In this document: one piece after another, positions 23,500 to 35,163 of the stretch
Numbering within the stretch: position 1 is the stretch's first letter
Layout: each line of letters starts with the position of its first letter
DNA from: Imbricaverruca yamaguchii
Lineage: Eukaryota > Arthropoda > Thecostraca > Neoverrucidae
DNA: 64,000 bases
Assembly (NCBI GenBank): GCA_034440575.1
Contig: JAOTOL010001637.1
Span: forward strand, 1,620,001-1,684,000
Reading direction: 5' to 3'
Made by a program: the position numbers and the translations under genes
Notes under the pieces: model-generated
What the model was told of the DNA's origin: nothing
Database searches by the model: none
Seen by the model: the letters and a program-made list of their open reading frames with translations, nothing else

Positions 23500-24535
23500 T
23501 TCCTGTGCACATACTCAGAAACTATGGAACCAAATGCCACCAAACCTTCACCAGTCGATTTATTTGGATCGATTTACATGAGGCTTTTGAATATGGGGAC
23601 CCTTACCATTACGCAAAGCTAGAGAATTACGCATTAAACTTGGAGGGGCCATTTTGAAATCATTTTGAAAATGCTGCCGTGCCCATGCTCATAAACTGCA
23701 CCACCGAATTTAACGAAACCTTCATCAATCGATGCAGGATGGTCGATTTACTTGGGACTTTGCAAAATGGTGACCTTGACCTTCACCTAAGGTCGCAGAT
23801 TAAGTACATCTTTATTTTGAATTATTGCCGTGCCCATGCTCGTAAACTACTGAACCGAATTTCATGAAACCTTAACGAATAGACGTGACATGGTCGATAT
23901 ACTTGGGATTTTTGAATATGGTGATCGTGGCCTTTGGTCAAAGTCATCAAAAAGGAACAAAACCATTTTTTAAGACTTTTAACCACGCCCACACTCCGAA
24001 ACTACCCAATACAAGTTCATGAAACCTTCACCAATCAACGCAACGTGTTCGATATACGTGGGGCTTTGAATATCGTGACCTTGGCTTTAGGTCAAGGTCA
24101 CCAAAATACACAAAATCGTTTTCATCGCTATTTGACACGCCCATGCTCTGAAAATACCGAAGCGAATTTGATGAAACATTCACCAATCGACATTGAATGG
24201 CCGATGTACTCTGGAGCTTAAAGATGGTGACCTTGGCCTTCGGTCAAGGTTACAAAAAATGTATAAAACTCATTTTAAGGGTTGTTGCGCCGCCCATGCA
24301 CCGAAAGTACGAAACCGAATTTCATGAAACCTCCGCCAATCGACGTGCCGTGGTCAATATACTTGGGACTTTTCAATATGGTGGCCTCGGCCTTCGGTCA
24401 AGGTCATCAAAAATGCATAAAACTCATCTAAATGGTTGCTGTGCCGCCCATACTCCGAAAGTACGAAACCGAATTTCATGAGACCTTCGCCAATCGACGT
24501 GCCGTCGTCTATATACTTGGGGCTTTGTAAGGAGG
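23500..24535. repeat. ~153-bp satellite with TCAAGGTCA motifs
   Basis: Seven degenerate monomers about 150-156 bp apart, each with 'accttcaccaatcgacgtg', 'gtcgatatacttggg' and 'ggtcaaggtcatcaaaa'. Open frames through it are by-products of the repeat. Confidence 0.85.
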
Positions 24536-24779
24536 CTTACATTTTCTTTCGACACCAAAATTTGCATATTTTCCCATCCGAACAGGCCGCCAGACTCTCA
24601 GCCAGATCCCGGCCACCTTACCCATCCCTTACAAATATTTGCCAGGAAAGCACACGCGAGTGGCGCCGGCACCTACAAGGTCAGAAAGCGGATGCGGCAA
24701 CAACATCCGGGGAAAACCCGAGTAATGGCTTGGCACTTTCAGCTGACAGACAGGGGTCGAAACACCAGGGGTCAGAAAA

Positions 24780-25020
24780 ACGGCCGGGGCCATGTCGGGC
24801 CCCAGCGAATAAATGTTGCATGGGCCAACTGGGGCCCAGTCGGGCTGCCCGGTCGCTGCCCTGCCGTCTGCACAACCGGGCCTCAGTCGGGGCCCGGTTA
24901 AAATGCTGGCTGGGTCGTTCCTAGGTTTTGCCGGTTGGGACCATGCTGGGCCCCAGTCGGTTTTCCCAGTCGCGCACTGTGCCCAGTCGGGGCCAGGCTA
25001 AAACGCTGGCTGGGTGGTGG
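24780..25020. repeat. GC-rich degenerate repeat
   Basis: Repeats of 'ggggcccagtcggg' and two copies of 'aaa(a/c)gctggctgggt' about 115 bp apart. It follows the 153-bp satellite directly. Confidence 0.6.
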
Positions 25021-25179
25021 GCTTGTAAAGGAACACCACCAGAGTGGACTTGCTCTGATTAATGCTATATTATAGTTTCTAGAGAAGGTGTAAGCGATTT
25101 CCAATGATCAAATTTAAATAATATTGAAACAAGCTCTCTTATGATGTGTAGTTCGTTTTATTATCAAATCATTTCACCC

Positions 25180-25900
25180 TGCCACTTTGCCCTTAAAGTA
25201 GAATAGGAGCAATTGGTCACTCAACATCTGGTGATAAAAACGCGTCATACATCTTCTGAGTGATGTGCTGACAATTTTCAATGTTCTTATCTAAACAAAA
25301 ATCGAACGTGCTACGTTTTTATATCATCTTGAATAACTTTCATGAAGGTTTAACCCTGTCACTTTTGCAATCAATTCCATATTTTTTGTTCCAAATTATC
25401 ACGTCGTACTACTTTAAATCGTATATCAGATGTCCTACATTACCGAATTAATAGCCAATGGGCTCAAATAAACCGGCATAAAATCAGTTGCCTTTTTATG
25501 CCATGTTCAACTACATTTATGCATGTCTAAACCTGTCATTTTTTGCACTCAATTCAAAGATTTGTGTCTCGAATTATCACATTCTATTCCTTCAACTTGA
25601 ATATCGGATGTTTTACATGAGCGAATTAATTTCAAATGGCATCAAATAAACTGACATAAAATCGGCTGCCTTCTGATGCCATACTGGATTACTTTTATAT
25701 ATACTTAAGTGTCATTTTTGCGCTCAACTTCAGGTTTTGTCTCGAATTATCACATTGCATTACTTTTACTTGCATATCAAATGTTCTACATTAACGAATT
25801 AATTTCCAATGGTTTCAACTAAACCGCCATAAAGTCAACCGCCTTCTGATGCCATACTCCACCACTTTTATAGGTATCTAACCCTGTCATTTTTTTAACT
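25180..25900. repeat. ~175-bp AT-rich satellite
   Basis: About four diverged monomers sharing 'aaccctgtcattttt', 'tctcgaattatcacatt', 'cgaattaatttcaaatgg' and 'gccttctgatgccatac', with spacing near 173-180 bp. Confidence 0.8.
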
Positions 25901-26332
25901 TTTGACATGAAGCTGTCCGGAAATATTGAGGTTCTGAGATGGCTCGATGCAAGTCAAGCGCCAACGGTTACTGCCCAGAGGATCCGGAGGGCCGCCGAGG
26001 GGTGGCATGACAAAAAGTAAAGTAAGATTCCACCCTTCAACAATACTAAGCAGCATCGGCTCTGCCACGCCAAAATGATACAGGAGAAATTCACGGTTGT
26101 AGATGCATTCTTTCCATTCAATGCCCATAAGCGTAATGTTCTTAAACAGTATCGAGAAAACATGTAGGCCTCAACTGCAATGGTGGCGAAGCTGATGCTA
26201 GGCACGTCGCCTACCGTTTCGAATCTGAAAATCTGCATGTAACTTTGGCGTTGGGGTACATTCATATTCAGGGGATGGTCCGCACCCCACCATATTATGA
26301 ATGGCGGGGGGCGGCTTGGGACGGGCCGGGAG

Positions 26333-26394
26333 CCGCCGGCGTCGCCGCTGGTGTCGCCGCTGGCGTCGCCGCTGACGTCGCCGCCGGCGTCCAG
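26333..26394. repeat. 12-bp GC-rich minisatellite
   Basis: About five copies of 'gtcgccgctggc' in an otherwise AT-rich region. The 12-bp period gives alanine/glycine/valine or glycine/aspartate frames; these are not evidence of a gene. Confidence 0.8.
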
Positions 26395-28520
26395 CCGTCC
26401 ACAGTGAAAATAATTCCAGAGAGCAATACGTACAATATGTAGTAACATAGTAGCAATATGCGCAATATATCACTGTAAGTGGCAATAGAATTGACGTCTA
26501 AAGGCAAGTTAACGTTCATGAATGAACTTCTCATCAAATTGTATGGAGACAGAGTCTCATAAATTGTAACTACATTCTTCGCGCACATACTAGTGAGCAT
26601 CCTGGCTCCCGTGTCGCGTGCGCATGCTTCAGAGTTCTTGAATGACATCAGGAACCTACCTGTTTTCTTTCCTTACTGGAGATCCCCCTGATGTTCGCAT
26701 TAACATTGCGTCTGACGCCTAACGCTGGACCGTGCACGGCTGACCCGCGTCTGCAGGACGGCCGCTGGCAGCCGGGGTAAGGGTCTGTGGAAGGCTGGCG
26801 TCTTCCCCTACCATTTGTTTGGGAAATCACATTTTAATCATATTTATGTAATCCAACATTAGTAGATTTTAGGCAAACCAACATCGACAGAGGCTATGCT
26901 AGGTCAGGTTGCATTAATTTGTATTGATAACTGTATAAGTACTGTAACTTGAATTGCTTATATTGTGGGGAGCTGTCATTTCCCCGAAGAAATGAGTGAA
27001 AATGCATTGAAATCCCATGTGAAAACGTCAGGAATATAAAATTGTGATCAACAATGGTCCTGGGGCTTCGAATCATATTTACCATCTTATGCAAATTACA
27101 TTATTATCGATGGGAAGAATCAATAAAAGTATAAACATTACTCACTTCTTATCTCATGATACCCTACCCCTTATACCAGGTTTGAGACATACACTTAAAT
27201 TACACATCGCATGACAAAAACGTGTTATAGCACATTGCTTACTGGAATTAACAAAACAAGATGATATATCATTTGGCTCGCGGAGACAAACTTTTCTTGT
27301 AGCTGAAACAGAATTAAAGTAACGATTGCGTACGATTTGATAAAAGTTCCCTGGAACCAAATTGATGCCATATTAGAAACAAAAACTTCAGATGACGTCA
27401 TGCGGGCTTGAAGGAAAACTTCTGGGTACCTTCTAGTAAAGGCATCTTCAGCTGATTCATCATTTGAGATCTGGACGATTTTTCCAAGATCTATGTATGT
27501 ATGCAAGGCCCTTTACATATGTATGTATCTATATCTATGCAACGGTGGTTTGTGGCGCTTTTCTTAACGTGGCTTGTACTTGAGTCGTATATCCTGAAAC
27601 GTCAGCAACGGTGGATGATCAATGGTAATGCTAACATGCATGCCTAGTTCATGTTCGTACACATGGAATTAGTTAGCTACACAGTTCATTCATACACATT
27701 ATCCAGGAATGTGTGTTTTATATGCTTTTGAAGTAGGTACCTACCTACCTAGGTACCTATGTATGAAGCACTATGTCTCACGTGCCAGAGGACAAGTGCC
27801 AGTGCTTGCTCATGTCTTTGAAGGCATCAGGCCTCTGGGTATGTTTCAAGAGTAAATTTGTAGTGTAAGGTAATTTTTGAATTCTTGGAATTGGAATTTT
27901 CAGTGCAATGTTTATGAATGTGGTTAACATGTGACCACTCATGCCTTTTGCAAATGCTTACTTTTAAGTTGGAAGGCAAAATAGCACCACAAAAGGAAAG
28001 TATTGCAGTTTAAGGAAACTAAGATGAATTTGACACACATTTTAAATCCATAAATGATACAAAGGGGCTAGGTTTGGTTAAGTTCAGTTTGGTTAGGGTT
28101 TTGTGACAAGTTGAAAAACAGTTTTTTTTTCATCTTTAAAAACAATTCAGGTTAAGTAAAGTTAAGCTAGCTATTTTAGAGTGGACATTTTTGAGAAAAC
28201 AAATTGCTTTGAAACTTTCCATTAAACAAAATATTCATGCATGCAAGGTTTGTCTAGGTTAGGTTAGTTAATGCTGCAATTCTCTTTGTTTTGAATGCTA
28301 CTTTTTATGCTATTTTACCAAACTCATAAGTACCTTCTTGGGTGTTATTTTCCCTCCCAACTGAAAAGTATGCATTTACAGAGGAAATGTGTGATCACAT
28401 CACCTAACAGTGCAATTCCTCCCCCCAAAAAGCCTAGCCAAGCCTAACCACACTGGGCTTGAATCCTGCTATAAAATGTATGTAGTTGCATAGACATAAA
28501 GACATACAAGATTAGTGCAA
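26395..28520. other. Intergenic AT-rich DNA
   Basis: No gene is seen. 27850-28090 resembles 19240-19430 in the same orientation (interspersed family), and a poly-TACC palindromic run sits at 27733-27760. Confidence 0.4.
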
Positions 28521-28539
28521 CTATGAGCCAATTATTTGG

Positions 28540-30900
28540 ACTAATTTGGACTTCAGGGTAGGACAGTAAGCAGAGGAAGTCAGGGCGGGCTCTGGGAGGG
28601 CATGGGTGCTGTATAAGACTAAAGATAAAAAATTAGTGCAACTCTGAGCCACAAGGGCCCTTCTTGGATGCACTCTGTACACTGAACCAGTTGCCCACCA
28701 AATCTGCCAATCAGCCCTCCCTGTAATACTGAAAAGCAAGCCCTCTATTCTTATAATGATTGTCTATGCTGTTTTTAAAGATGTTCAATGTGCTGCTACT
28801 GACAATGTTTTCTGGCAGCTGGTTCCAGTGTTCCACTACCCTGTTGGTAAAGAAAGTCTGTCTTAACCTTGTTCTGCTGTGGTTAACTTTAATTTTGAAT
28901 TTATGACCTCTAATTGCATCATTTCTGTTCAATTAAAACATTTCCCCAAGATATTTCCTCTCCAGACCATGGACAAATTTAAAGACCTCAGTGAGATCTC
29001 CTCTCAGCCTTCTATATCTAAGTGAACACATATCCAATTTCTTCAATCTTTCCTCCTATGCCAGGTTGCTTATGCAATTAACCATTTTTGTAGCCCTCTT
29101 GCACTCTCTCTAAAAGCCAACAATCTTTTTCATAGCTAGGAGACCAAGCTTGGATGCAGTATTCCAAATGTGGCTGGAGATATGCACAGTAAAGCTTCCT
29201 GATCACTTCCTCACTTCTGTATGATGCATTCCTATTTATTGCCCTGAGCATTCTCAGTGCCTTCTTCCTGGCTTCCTTGGTCTGTTCTGATGCCCCCAAT
29301 TTTGTGTTTAGAATAACACCTAAATCCTTCTCCTGTTGAGTCACTGATAGCACTTGGCCACCTATCAAGTATGGAGCCTTCATATGCTGCTTACCTACTC
29401 ATACATGCATGATTTTGCACTTATCAAAATTAAATTTCATATTTTCTTCGGACCACTTCACAAGTTCCTCCAAGTCTTTTTGCAGTGAGATGTGCTCATC
29501 TTGACCTGTTATTGCCCTAACAACCTTCAAATTATCCTCAAATTTGAAAACTTTACTGCTTAGGCCACTTTCAATGTTATTTACAAATATAATGAACATT
29601 AGTGGCCCCAGTACTGACCCCTGGGGGACTCCACTAAGAACATTTTGCCATGATGACTTTGTACCATTTAGCATCATTCTTTGCTGTCTATATGAAAGCC
29701 ACAACTCTATCCATTTTAAGATGCTACCTGCAATACCATGGGACTGAAGCTATATCATTAACCGTTTATGGGGTACTTTGTCAAAGGCCTTACTAAAGTC
29801 AAGATATGCTACATCAACCTGACTTCCCTGATCAAATTGTTCTGTGGCGAAGTTAAAAGTGTCCAAGAGATTTGTCAGGCATGATTGCCCTTTCCTAAAC
29901 CCATGTTGAGTATCTTGAATCAATCTGTTTCCTTTCAGATAACTAACTATTCTATCCTTGATAATTGATTCCAGTACCTTGCAGACTAGGGATGTGGGAC
30001 TTACTGGCCTATGGTTTTCAACTTTCTCTCCTTCCCCTTTTTTTGAAAATAGGAACTACATTTGCCCTTTTCCAATTGGCCAGAATTTCATTTTGTGAAA
30101 CTGATCTACAAAATATTATACCAAGTGGAAATGCCAGTTAATTTTCAGCTGCCCGCAATACCCTAGCATAAATTTCATCAGGCCCTGCTGCCTTGTTTGG
30201 CTTTATTTCCCTGATATGATTGTAAACAACATCACTATCAATGAAATCAACATCATTTATCAGATCACATGTCACTGAACTATGCTGTACAGTCAGCAGA
30301 TTGGTCACATCTTCCAATGTAAACACTGATTTAAACTGCTTGCACAGCTCCTCAACCATCTCACTATCCTCACCCAATGTAGTCCATTTACTTCCAGTGG
30401 ACCAATTGTGCTAGAAACTTTACTCAGCTTGTAAAAACTAAAGAAAGTTTTACTCTCCCCATTACATTTTCTAGCTAAGTCCAGTTCTTTTGCTCCCTTT
30501 CCTGCTCTGTTTTTTTTTTGCTTTACAGTGTCTAGCTTTTTGATACGCCTTTAGATTAACGACATGTGAACCTTCTTTAAGCACTAAATGCAGTTTTATT
30601 GGCATTAATTGCTTTTATCAAGTCTGGTGTAAGCCATGCTGGCTTTCCTACCCTTCTTTTGCATCTTTGCTTTTGGGGGACATGTCTAATCTGAATTTCC
30701 TTCAAGTAAGATGTGAACTGTTCCCACATTTCACAGGCATTTAAATTGGAGAATTCTTCTTCCCATCTGATGACACTTAAAGCCGTTCTCATGCAGGCAG
30801 TCTGCTATGTTGAAATTTGGAACCTTTACCAAATTGTCCTTAATAATTTCCCCTACATGTGCCTTGAATCTAACTATGTTATGGTCACTTCTTCCCAGAG
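28540..30900 (-). mobile_element. Decayed CR1/Jockey-type non-LTR retrotransposon
   Basis: Minus-strand fragments follow LINE ORF2 order. The end of the endonuclease ('LGRSDHNIVRFK', near 30897) is followed by a linker frame at 30792-30577, 'NKAAGPDEIYARVLR' at the start of the reverse transcriptase, 'GVPQGSVLGPLMFIIFVNNI' (motif B, near 29620), the catalytic box changed to 'FEDN' from the usual F/Y-A-D-D, 'EKDLGVILNTKL', 'LQPHLEYCIQAWSP', and a C-terminal 'NRVVEHWNQLPENI' near 28830. Stops and frameshifts separate the parts, and the endonuclease 5' portion is missing, as in a typical 5'-truncated insertion. It is not active. Confidence 0.9.
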
Positions 30901-31639
30901 TTTCTCCTCCAGAAATTCAGGTTGTGAGCAAAATAATACCAAAAAGGGCCTTGAGTCAGGCCACAGCATGGAAAGAAATGTTTAGAAAAGTGCACTGTGA
31001 CCTAACCTAAACTAACCTAGGCTAGCTTCTCTTTGTATAAAATAAACAAATAAATATAAAAAATTTCAAATATATTTCCTTAAAACTTTCCAACTTATTT
31101 TTCTTTAAAAGCCTGAACCATCATTGCCTAATGTAACAGTCTGCTTTTAGAGAAAACATTTTAAAAAAAAAATCTTTTTTAATAAAAAAAACTTAAAAAT
31201 CTAAGCTAACCTAGCCAAACCAAACTGAACACATTTGTATTCTTTATGGAGGCAAATATGTGTAAAACTTGTCTTGTTGCCATCATAAAGTACAATAATA
31301 CATTTTTGTTGTTGAACTTAAACAGAACAGTTTTTGTAGTTTGTCTTCTTAAAAGTGGATTATGCTAGGTTAGGCTAGATTTTTCACTTGAATTTCTTTT
31401 AGAACCACAATTGTTAAAATTTTTGAATTATAAACAATTATGGTGATTTTGTTTTCATACATGAATGGTTAGGCTCCATTAATTTAGGTTATTCTACTTT
31501 TTTTCTTTTGAGCATTATTTCAAATGCTATATTATCCAACTTCAAGCTGCTGTTTTGTTGTTATTTTGCTTGCAAAATGAAAAACATGTATTTGCAGAGG
31601 AAATAATTCAAATGAGGAATGTGCAAATATACCAATAAA
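30901..31639. other. AT-rich interspersed repeat DNA
   Basis: Contains 'cctaacctaaactaacctag' type pieces and a block (31227-31275) shared with 19676-19725. No gene is seen. Confidence 0.4.
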
Positions 31640-31875
31640 CATGGGGTATATCAGTGTAAAATTTTTCCATTAACTGTGCAGATGAAGAAAGAGTTGCTTG
31701 GGAATAGTGAAAGATTGGAAGAAAATAAAAGATCGTCTTATGTTAAAGTGGCCCTTTCTCGTACCTGTTTTATATTTAAAGTTGTGTGTATAATGAGTGC
31801 CCCAATCGCAAATGGTAAAACTTAAGGCAAGGTGAAATAGCACAATTCCTTATTAACTGTGAATTTCCGGGCCCA
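31640..31875 (-). repeat. Interspersed repeat, copy B (inverted relative to copy A)
   Basis: The reverse complement of this segment aligns with 16920-17165. Shared blocks include 'ttgcttgggaatagtgaaag' and 'cattaactgtg(c/t)(a/g)gatgaag'. Confidence 0.65.
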
Positions 31876-32275
31876 AAAATAAATTTTTTATACAGGGGCA
31901 TATAGTCTATATTAGATTTATATCATTTAGACTATGTCTAATATCTAGTTTTCATTTTAAACTGACATAGCATTACACAAATGATATTGTAGAAGGATGA
32001 TTAGAACCATGTGACCATTCCCAAATTAGATGCATGCTTTTCAGTTGGTGACAAAATATTGTTATCATACATAACATAAAATGGAATAGCTTAACCCAGC
32101 CTTTTCTCTCTTATTAAACATAGCCTTGCTTGACATGCTTTCTTCATAAAAAAGTGTGAATTTTTGTATTGTCATTTTTTTGCTACATTACCAGTGTGAC
32201 TGAAGGGTAACCTGATCTTAATCACATCACAAAATTGTTTTTATGGATATTTTTTCTTGTATTGCCACATCAGAT

Positions 32276-32410
32276 AGTCAGTAGCTCAGTGGTTAAGCTG
32301 AGCATCTGGCATGCCAGATGTGTAGGGTTCGATTCCCTGCATCCCCATCCTTCCTGCCAGGTTGAGAGGCAGGCGACACCATATGGCCTGAGCTGTCGAG
32401 TGTGTCCTAA
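32276..32410 (+). mobile_element. tRNA-derived SINE
   Basis: The A box region 'gtagctcagtggttaagc' and B box 'gggttcgattccc' are at correct spacing, with an anticodon-arm-like palindrome 'catctggcatgccagatg' between them. The outer bases do not form an acceptor stem, so it is tRNA-derived, not a tRNA gene. Confidence 0.7.
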
Positions 32411-33294
32411 GGCCACAATCAAAATGAAAAATGAATTGCCATGTCAGCTGTACGGGGACAAAATACCTTTACTAATACACTGACCTACTGATTATTCATG
32501 GTGAAATGGAAAAAAGGAAAGGGCGCAAAACCCCAAAACTAGGGAAGAAGTGAGGAGGCTTGATAATCTGGTGAAACTTAGTACCAGAGGAAATGTCCCG
32601 GCATCAGTTCGAGTAATTTAGGGAGGAATTAGTGCTGTGTTGGCAGGGAAAGAAGAGCTTGGTGTGTACTGAGGAGTGTATGGTTTATCCATTGCCTGGA
32701 CTCCAGTGCTTTTTTTAGACTAATTATTTGTAAAATATGGTGGAATATACCACTTTCTAGAACACTAATTTTCAACATCCTTCTCCGTGGGAGTATTGGG
32801 ATCCTGCTCTAACGTTGATGTGTGAAATTGAAAAATTGAAGTACTTCTGTCTTTGGGAGTTTCGTGTCTTCTTTCTAAGAGTACCTCGTTTGTTAGTAGC
32901 ATGATCATGCTCTTGATAAGGGATGATGATACACGAACATTTCAGAATGCAATTTCATGTAAAGGGATTATCGATAATGCGATATGGCATACATCACCAG
33001 CATATAGAATAGGTTTTTTTTATCGTTATCCCAAATATAGCTCTTCATAAATTATGAATCTAAAAAGCTAATGAAGGTGCAGCATGAGTACACCATTGGC
33101 TCAAATTTGAGTCTGAAAGACATCAAAATGATTTGAAATGACACTATTTCCATGACAAATTTCAACATTCTACTGTGCTCGTTTCCACATCTCACACCTA
33201 GCGAAAAATCATTATTTTAACACTGTGCTACTGTCAGCGTGTGTGAGCCGGCGCCAGATCTGACGGCCGTGTCTCTGTGGCCAGTTGGCCGCCC
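32411..33294. other. Upstream region of the small membrane-protein gene
   Basis: AT-rich until about 33235, where composition rises sharply to GC-rich and CpG-rich sequence. Promoter position is not defined; no TATA box is evident next to the start. A possible acceptor (CTGTGGCCAG) just before the ATG leaves room for a 5' UTR exon upstream. Confidence 0.35.
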
Positions 33295-33607
33295 ATGGTT
33301 TGGGAGTGCGTCTGGTCGACGTCGACTGAGTGGGCGCGCCACGTGACCGTGCTGCTGCGCCACCTGTCGGCCGGCCCGGCCTCCGCCTGGAACGCCACCC
33401 GACCGGCGCTGGACGGCGCGCTCCAGTGGGCCGCGCGGCTGGCTGTCGACTGGGAGCGCGCGTCACTCGGCTGGCGGCCGCTGGACGAGTTCCAGACCAA
33501 CCTGCTGCTGGTGATCGCCACCATCCTGGCCGTCAACGTGCTGCTCGTCTACCTGGCGTGGTCCATGTACGGCGAGCGCATCGTGTTGCACTTCACGGCC
33601 GCCGACA
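33295..33607 (+). CDS. Small membrane protein exon 1 (residues 1-104)
   Basis: Contains the hydrophobic segment and ends 'LHFTAAD' before the donor A|GTGAGT, phase 1. An in-frame GTG upstream at 33277 is less likely as a start than the Kozak-perfect ATG. Confidence 0.75.
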
Positions 33608-34923
33608 GTGAGTGTTGTGAGGATGATGGAGGGGATGGCAGTGTGTCAGTGGGAGGGGTCGATCGGCGACACGGCCAGGTGCTGTGTTTCGTAACCAGAT
33701 GCAGTTTGCAGCACAAAATATTGACGACAATGTAAGGAAAACTACTTTCGAACTTCTGAATCATGTTCATAATCAGATGATTGGGAACTTTGTGTTAATA
33801 TCTGCTGTGACATATTACGTATAAATATGGATGGAGGGATTGTCAATGATGATGTTATTTGATTCCATTTAGACACACACTGGGAGAACAAACCTTTCTG
33901 GAGAAAAAATGCATGCAGCATGGCCAATACGCATAACCTAATTGGTGGCAAAGCACCTTCACTGAGGACTTCTCCCAGTGATTCAACAGATACAGCATAA
34001 AATGTTCTATAGTTTAATGTTGAGGCATTTCCACCAGGGTTGGGAAACAGCGTTTAACAGTGTTTCTCTGTGACGAAATGCTGCGAAGTGCGTTTTTGCG
34101 ACATAAATATGCATGCGTTATGTGATGTGTTATGTTATCTGCTAAGTATCGTTTGTCACATTGCGGCACACAGGTTTCCACAGAGTTCAAAGTAGTATTT
34201 ACTTATGCAGTAGAGTAATCACAAAGAAGAGAATATATGATCCCAACTCGACAAAAAGGAGGAAACTCCTCACAGTACATAAACTGCACCACTACCACTA
34301 AATATGTTTTGTAAAATCGTATTGAGCACAGGAAAGCCATACAATTTGAGACATGTTGGAATTAATTGAACATGATGACGTAACTCGACGGACGGGACAG
34401 TTGCGCCAACCCCGAATCAGCACTAAAGAAGGAAAACTGAGGCCGTGCTGTGGGGAACCGACGATATGCAGCACGTTGTCACCTGTCATCTGCATTGCCA
34501 ACATCATAATTTTAAGTGCAGTATCTTGGCATGCTGAGGGTGAAAGCGTGATCGTGTGCAAGCCATAATACACGTGTACACCTGTATCTTTCGACTTGTA
34601 GACTTATCGACAGGGACGCTGAAATACTTCACTGTGAATTCATCAGTGGCAAGCTGAACTGAGCTGAACTGTGACACTTCGGAAATTAATCGTCAGTACA
34701 GAGGGAGCGTCACTGTCGCCGGTGACCCGGCCGGCTCCGTGTGGTCCCGGATGTAATGCTAGCTCCACATCGCCGGTAGTGTTGCCGTGCGTGCGCGTGC
34801 CAGGATCGGTCGCTCGGCCATCATGCGAGTCGTGATGTGAGCGTCGCTGTTCCAGGCTCGGATAAGATCCGCGACCTTGGCCTGCGCCAGAACCTGCCCA
34901 GAGAGTACACGCCCAAGTACTGA
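33295..34923 (+). CDS. Small single-pass membrane protein, 2 exons, 126 aa (unrecognised family)
   Basis: Exon 1 starts at ATG 33295 in a near-perfect Kozak context (GCCGCCCATGG) and ends at GACA|GTGAGT (33607). Exon 2 begins after TTCCAG at 34856 and ends with TGA at 34921-34923; phase 1 joins cleanly. The protein has a tryptophan-rich N-terminal half without a clear signal peptide, one hydrophobic segment at about residues 69-89 ('NLLLVIATILAVNVLLVYLA'), and a basic tail ending 'LPREYTPKY'. I do not recognise the family. Codon and GC use match the UBXN6 exons. The stop lies only 19 nt before the UBXN6 ATG, so the two frames probably share an exon and perhaps an mRNA. A function in membranes is inferred from the hydrophobic segment only. 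Confidence 0.75.
34856..34923 (+). CDS. Small membrane protein exon 2 (residues 105-126 and stop)
   Basis: Acceptor CTGTTCCAG|GCTCGG. It encodes 'SDKIRDLGLRQNLPREYTPK' plus Y and TGA. The same exon must continue into the UBXN6 start unless UBXN6 has its own transcription start inside the preceding intron. Confidence 0.7.
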
Positions 34924-34942
34924 TCTCCGTCGCCGCCTCGCC

Positions 34943-35163
34943 ATGGACGCGCTCAAGAAGTTCATCACTAATAAGAAGAAGGAGGCCAAGTTTAAGAAGG
35001 CCGGCCCGGGGCACCGTCTGGACGAGGCGTCGGCCGGTGGCGCCGCCCGGCCACCGCGTGGTGTGCCCGAGAGGCAGCACCCGTCCAAGGGCTCACAGCT
35101 GGCGGGGGCGGCCGCGCTGGCCCGAGATCAGCGGTCACAGCAACACAGTTTTGCCTCCTCGCG
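34943..35163 (+). CDS. UBXN6: UBXN6 exon 1 (residues 1-73)
   Basis: ATG at 34943; donor TCGCG|GTCAGT, phase 2. It encodes the VCP-binding helix and the '[11 protein letters not shown]' segment (human 'AAALARLEQKQ'). The exon probably begins at 34856 and carries the end of the upstream frame. Confidence 0.93.

Noticed and set aside
28540..30900. Active retrotransposon
   Set aside because: The catalytic box reads FEDN, the endonuclease is truncated, and stops and frameshifts break the frame.
32276..32350. Functional tRNA gene
   Set aside because: A and B boxes are present but the acceptor stem does not pair and the flanks match a SINE pattern.
33277..33294. GTG start for the small membrane protein
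   Set aside because: Non-ATG start; the ATG 18 nt downstream has a near-perfect Kozak context.
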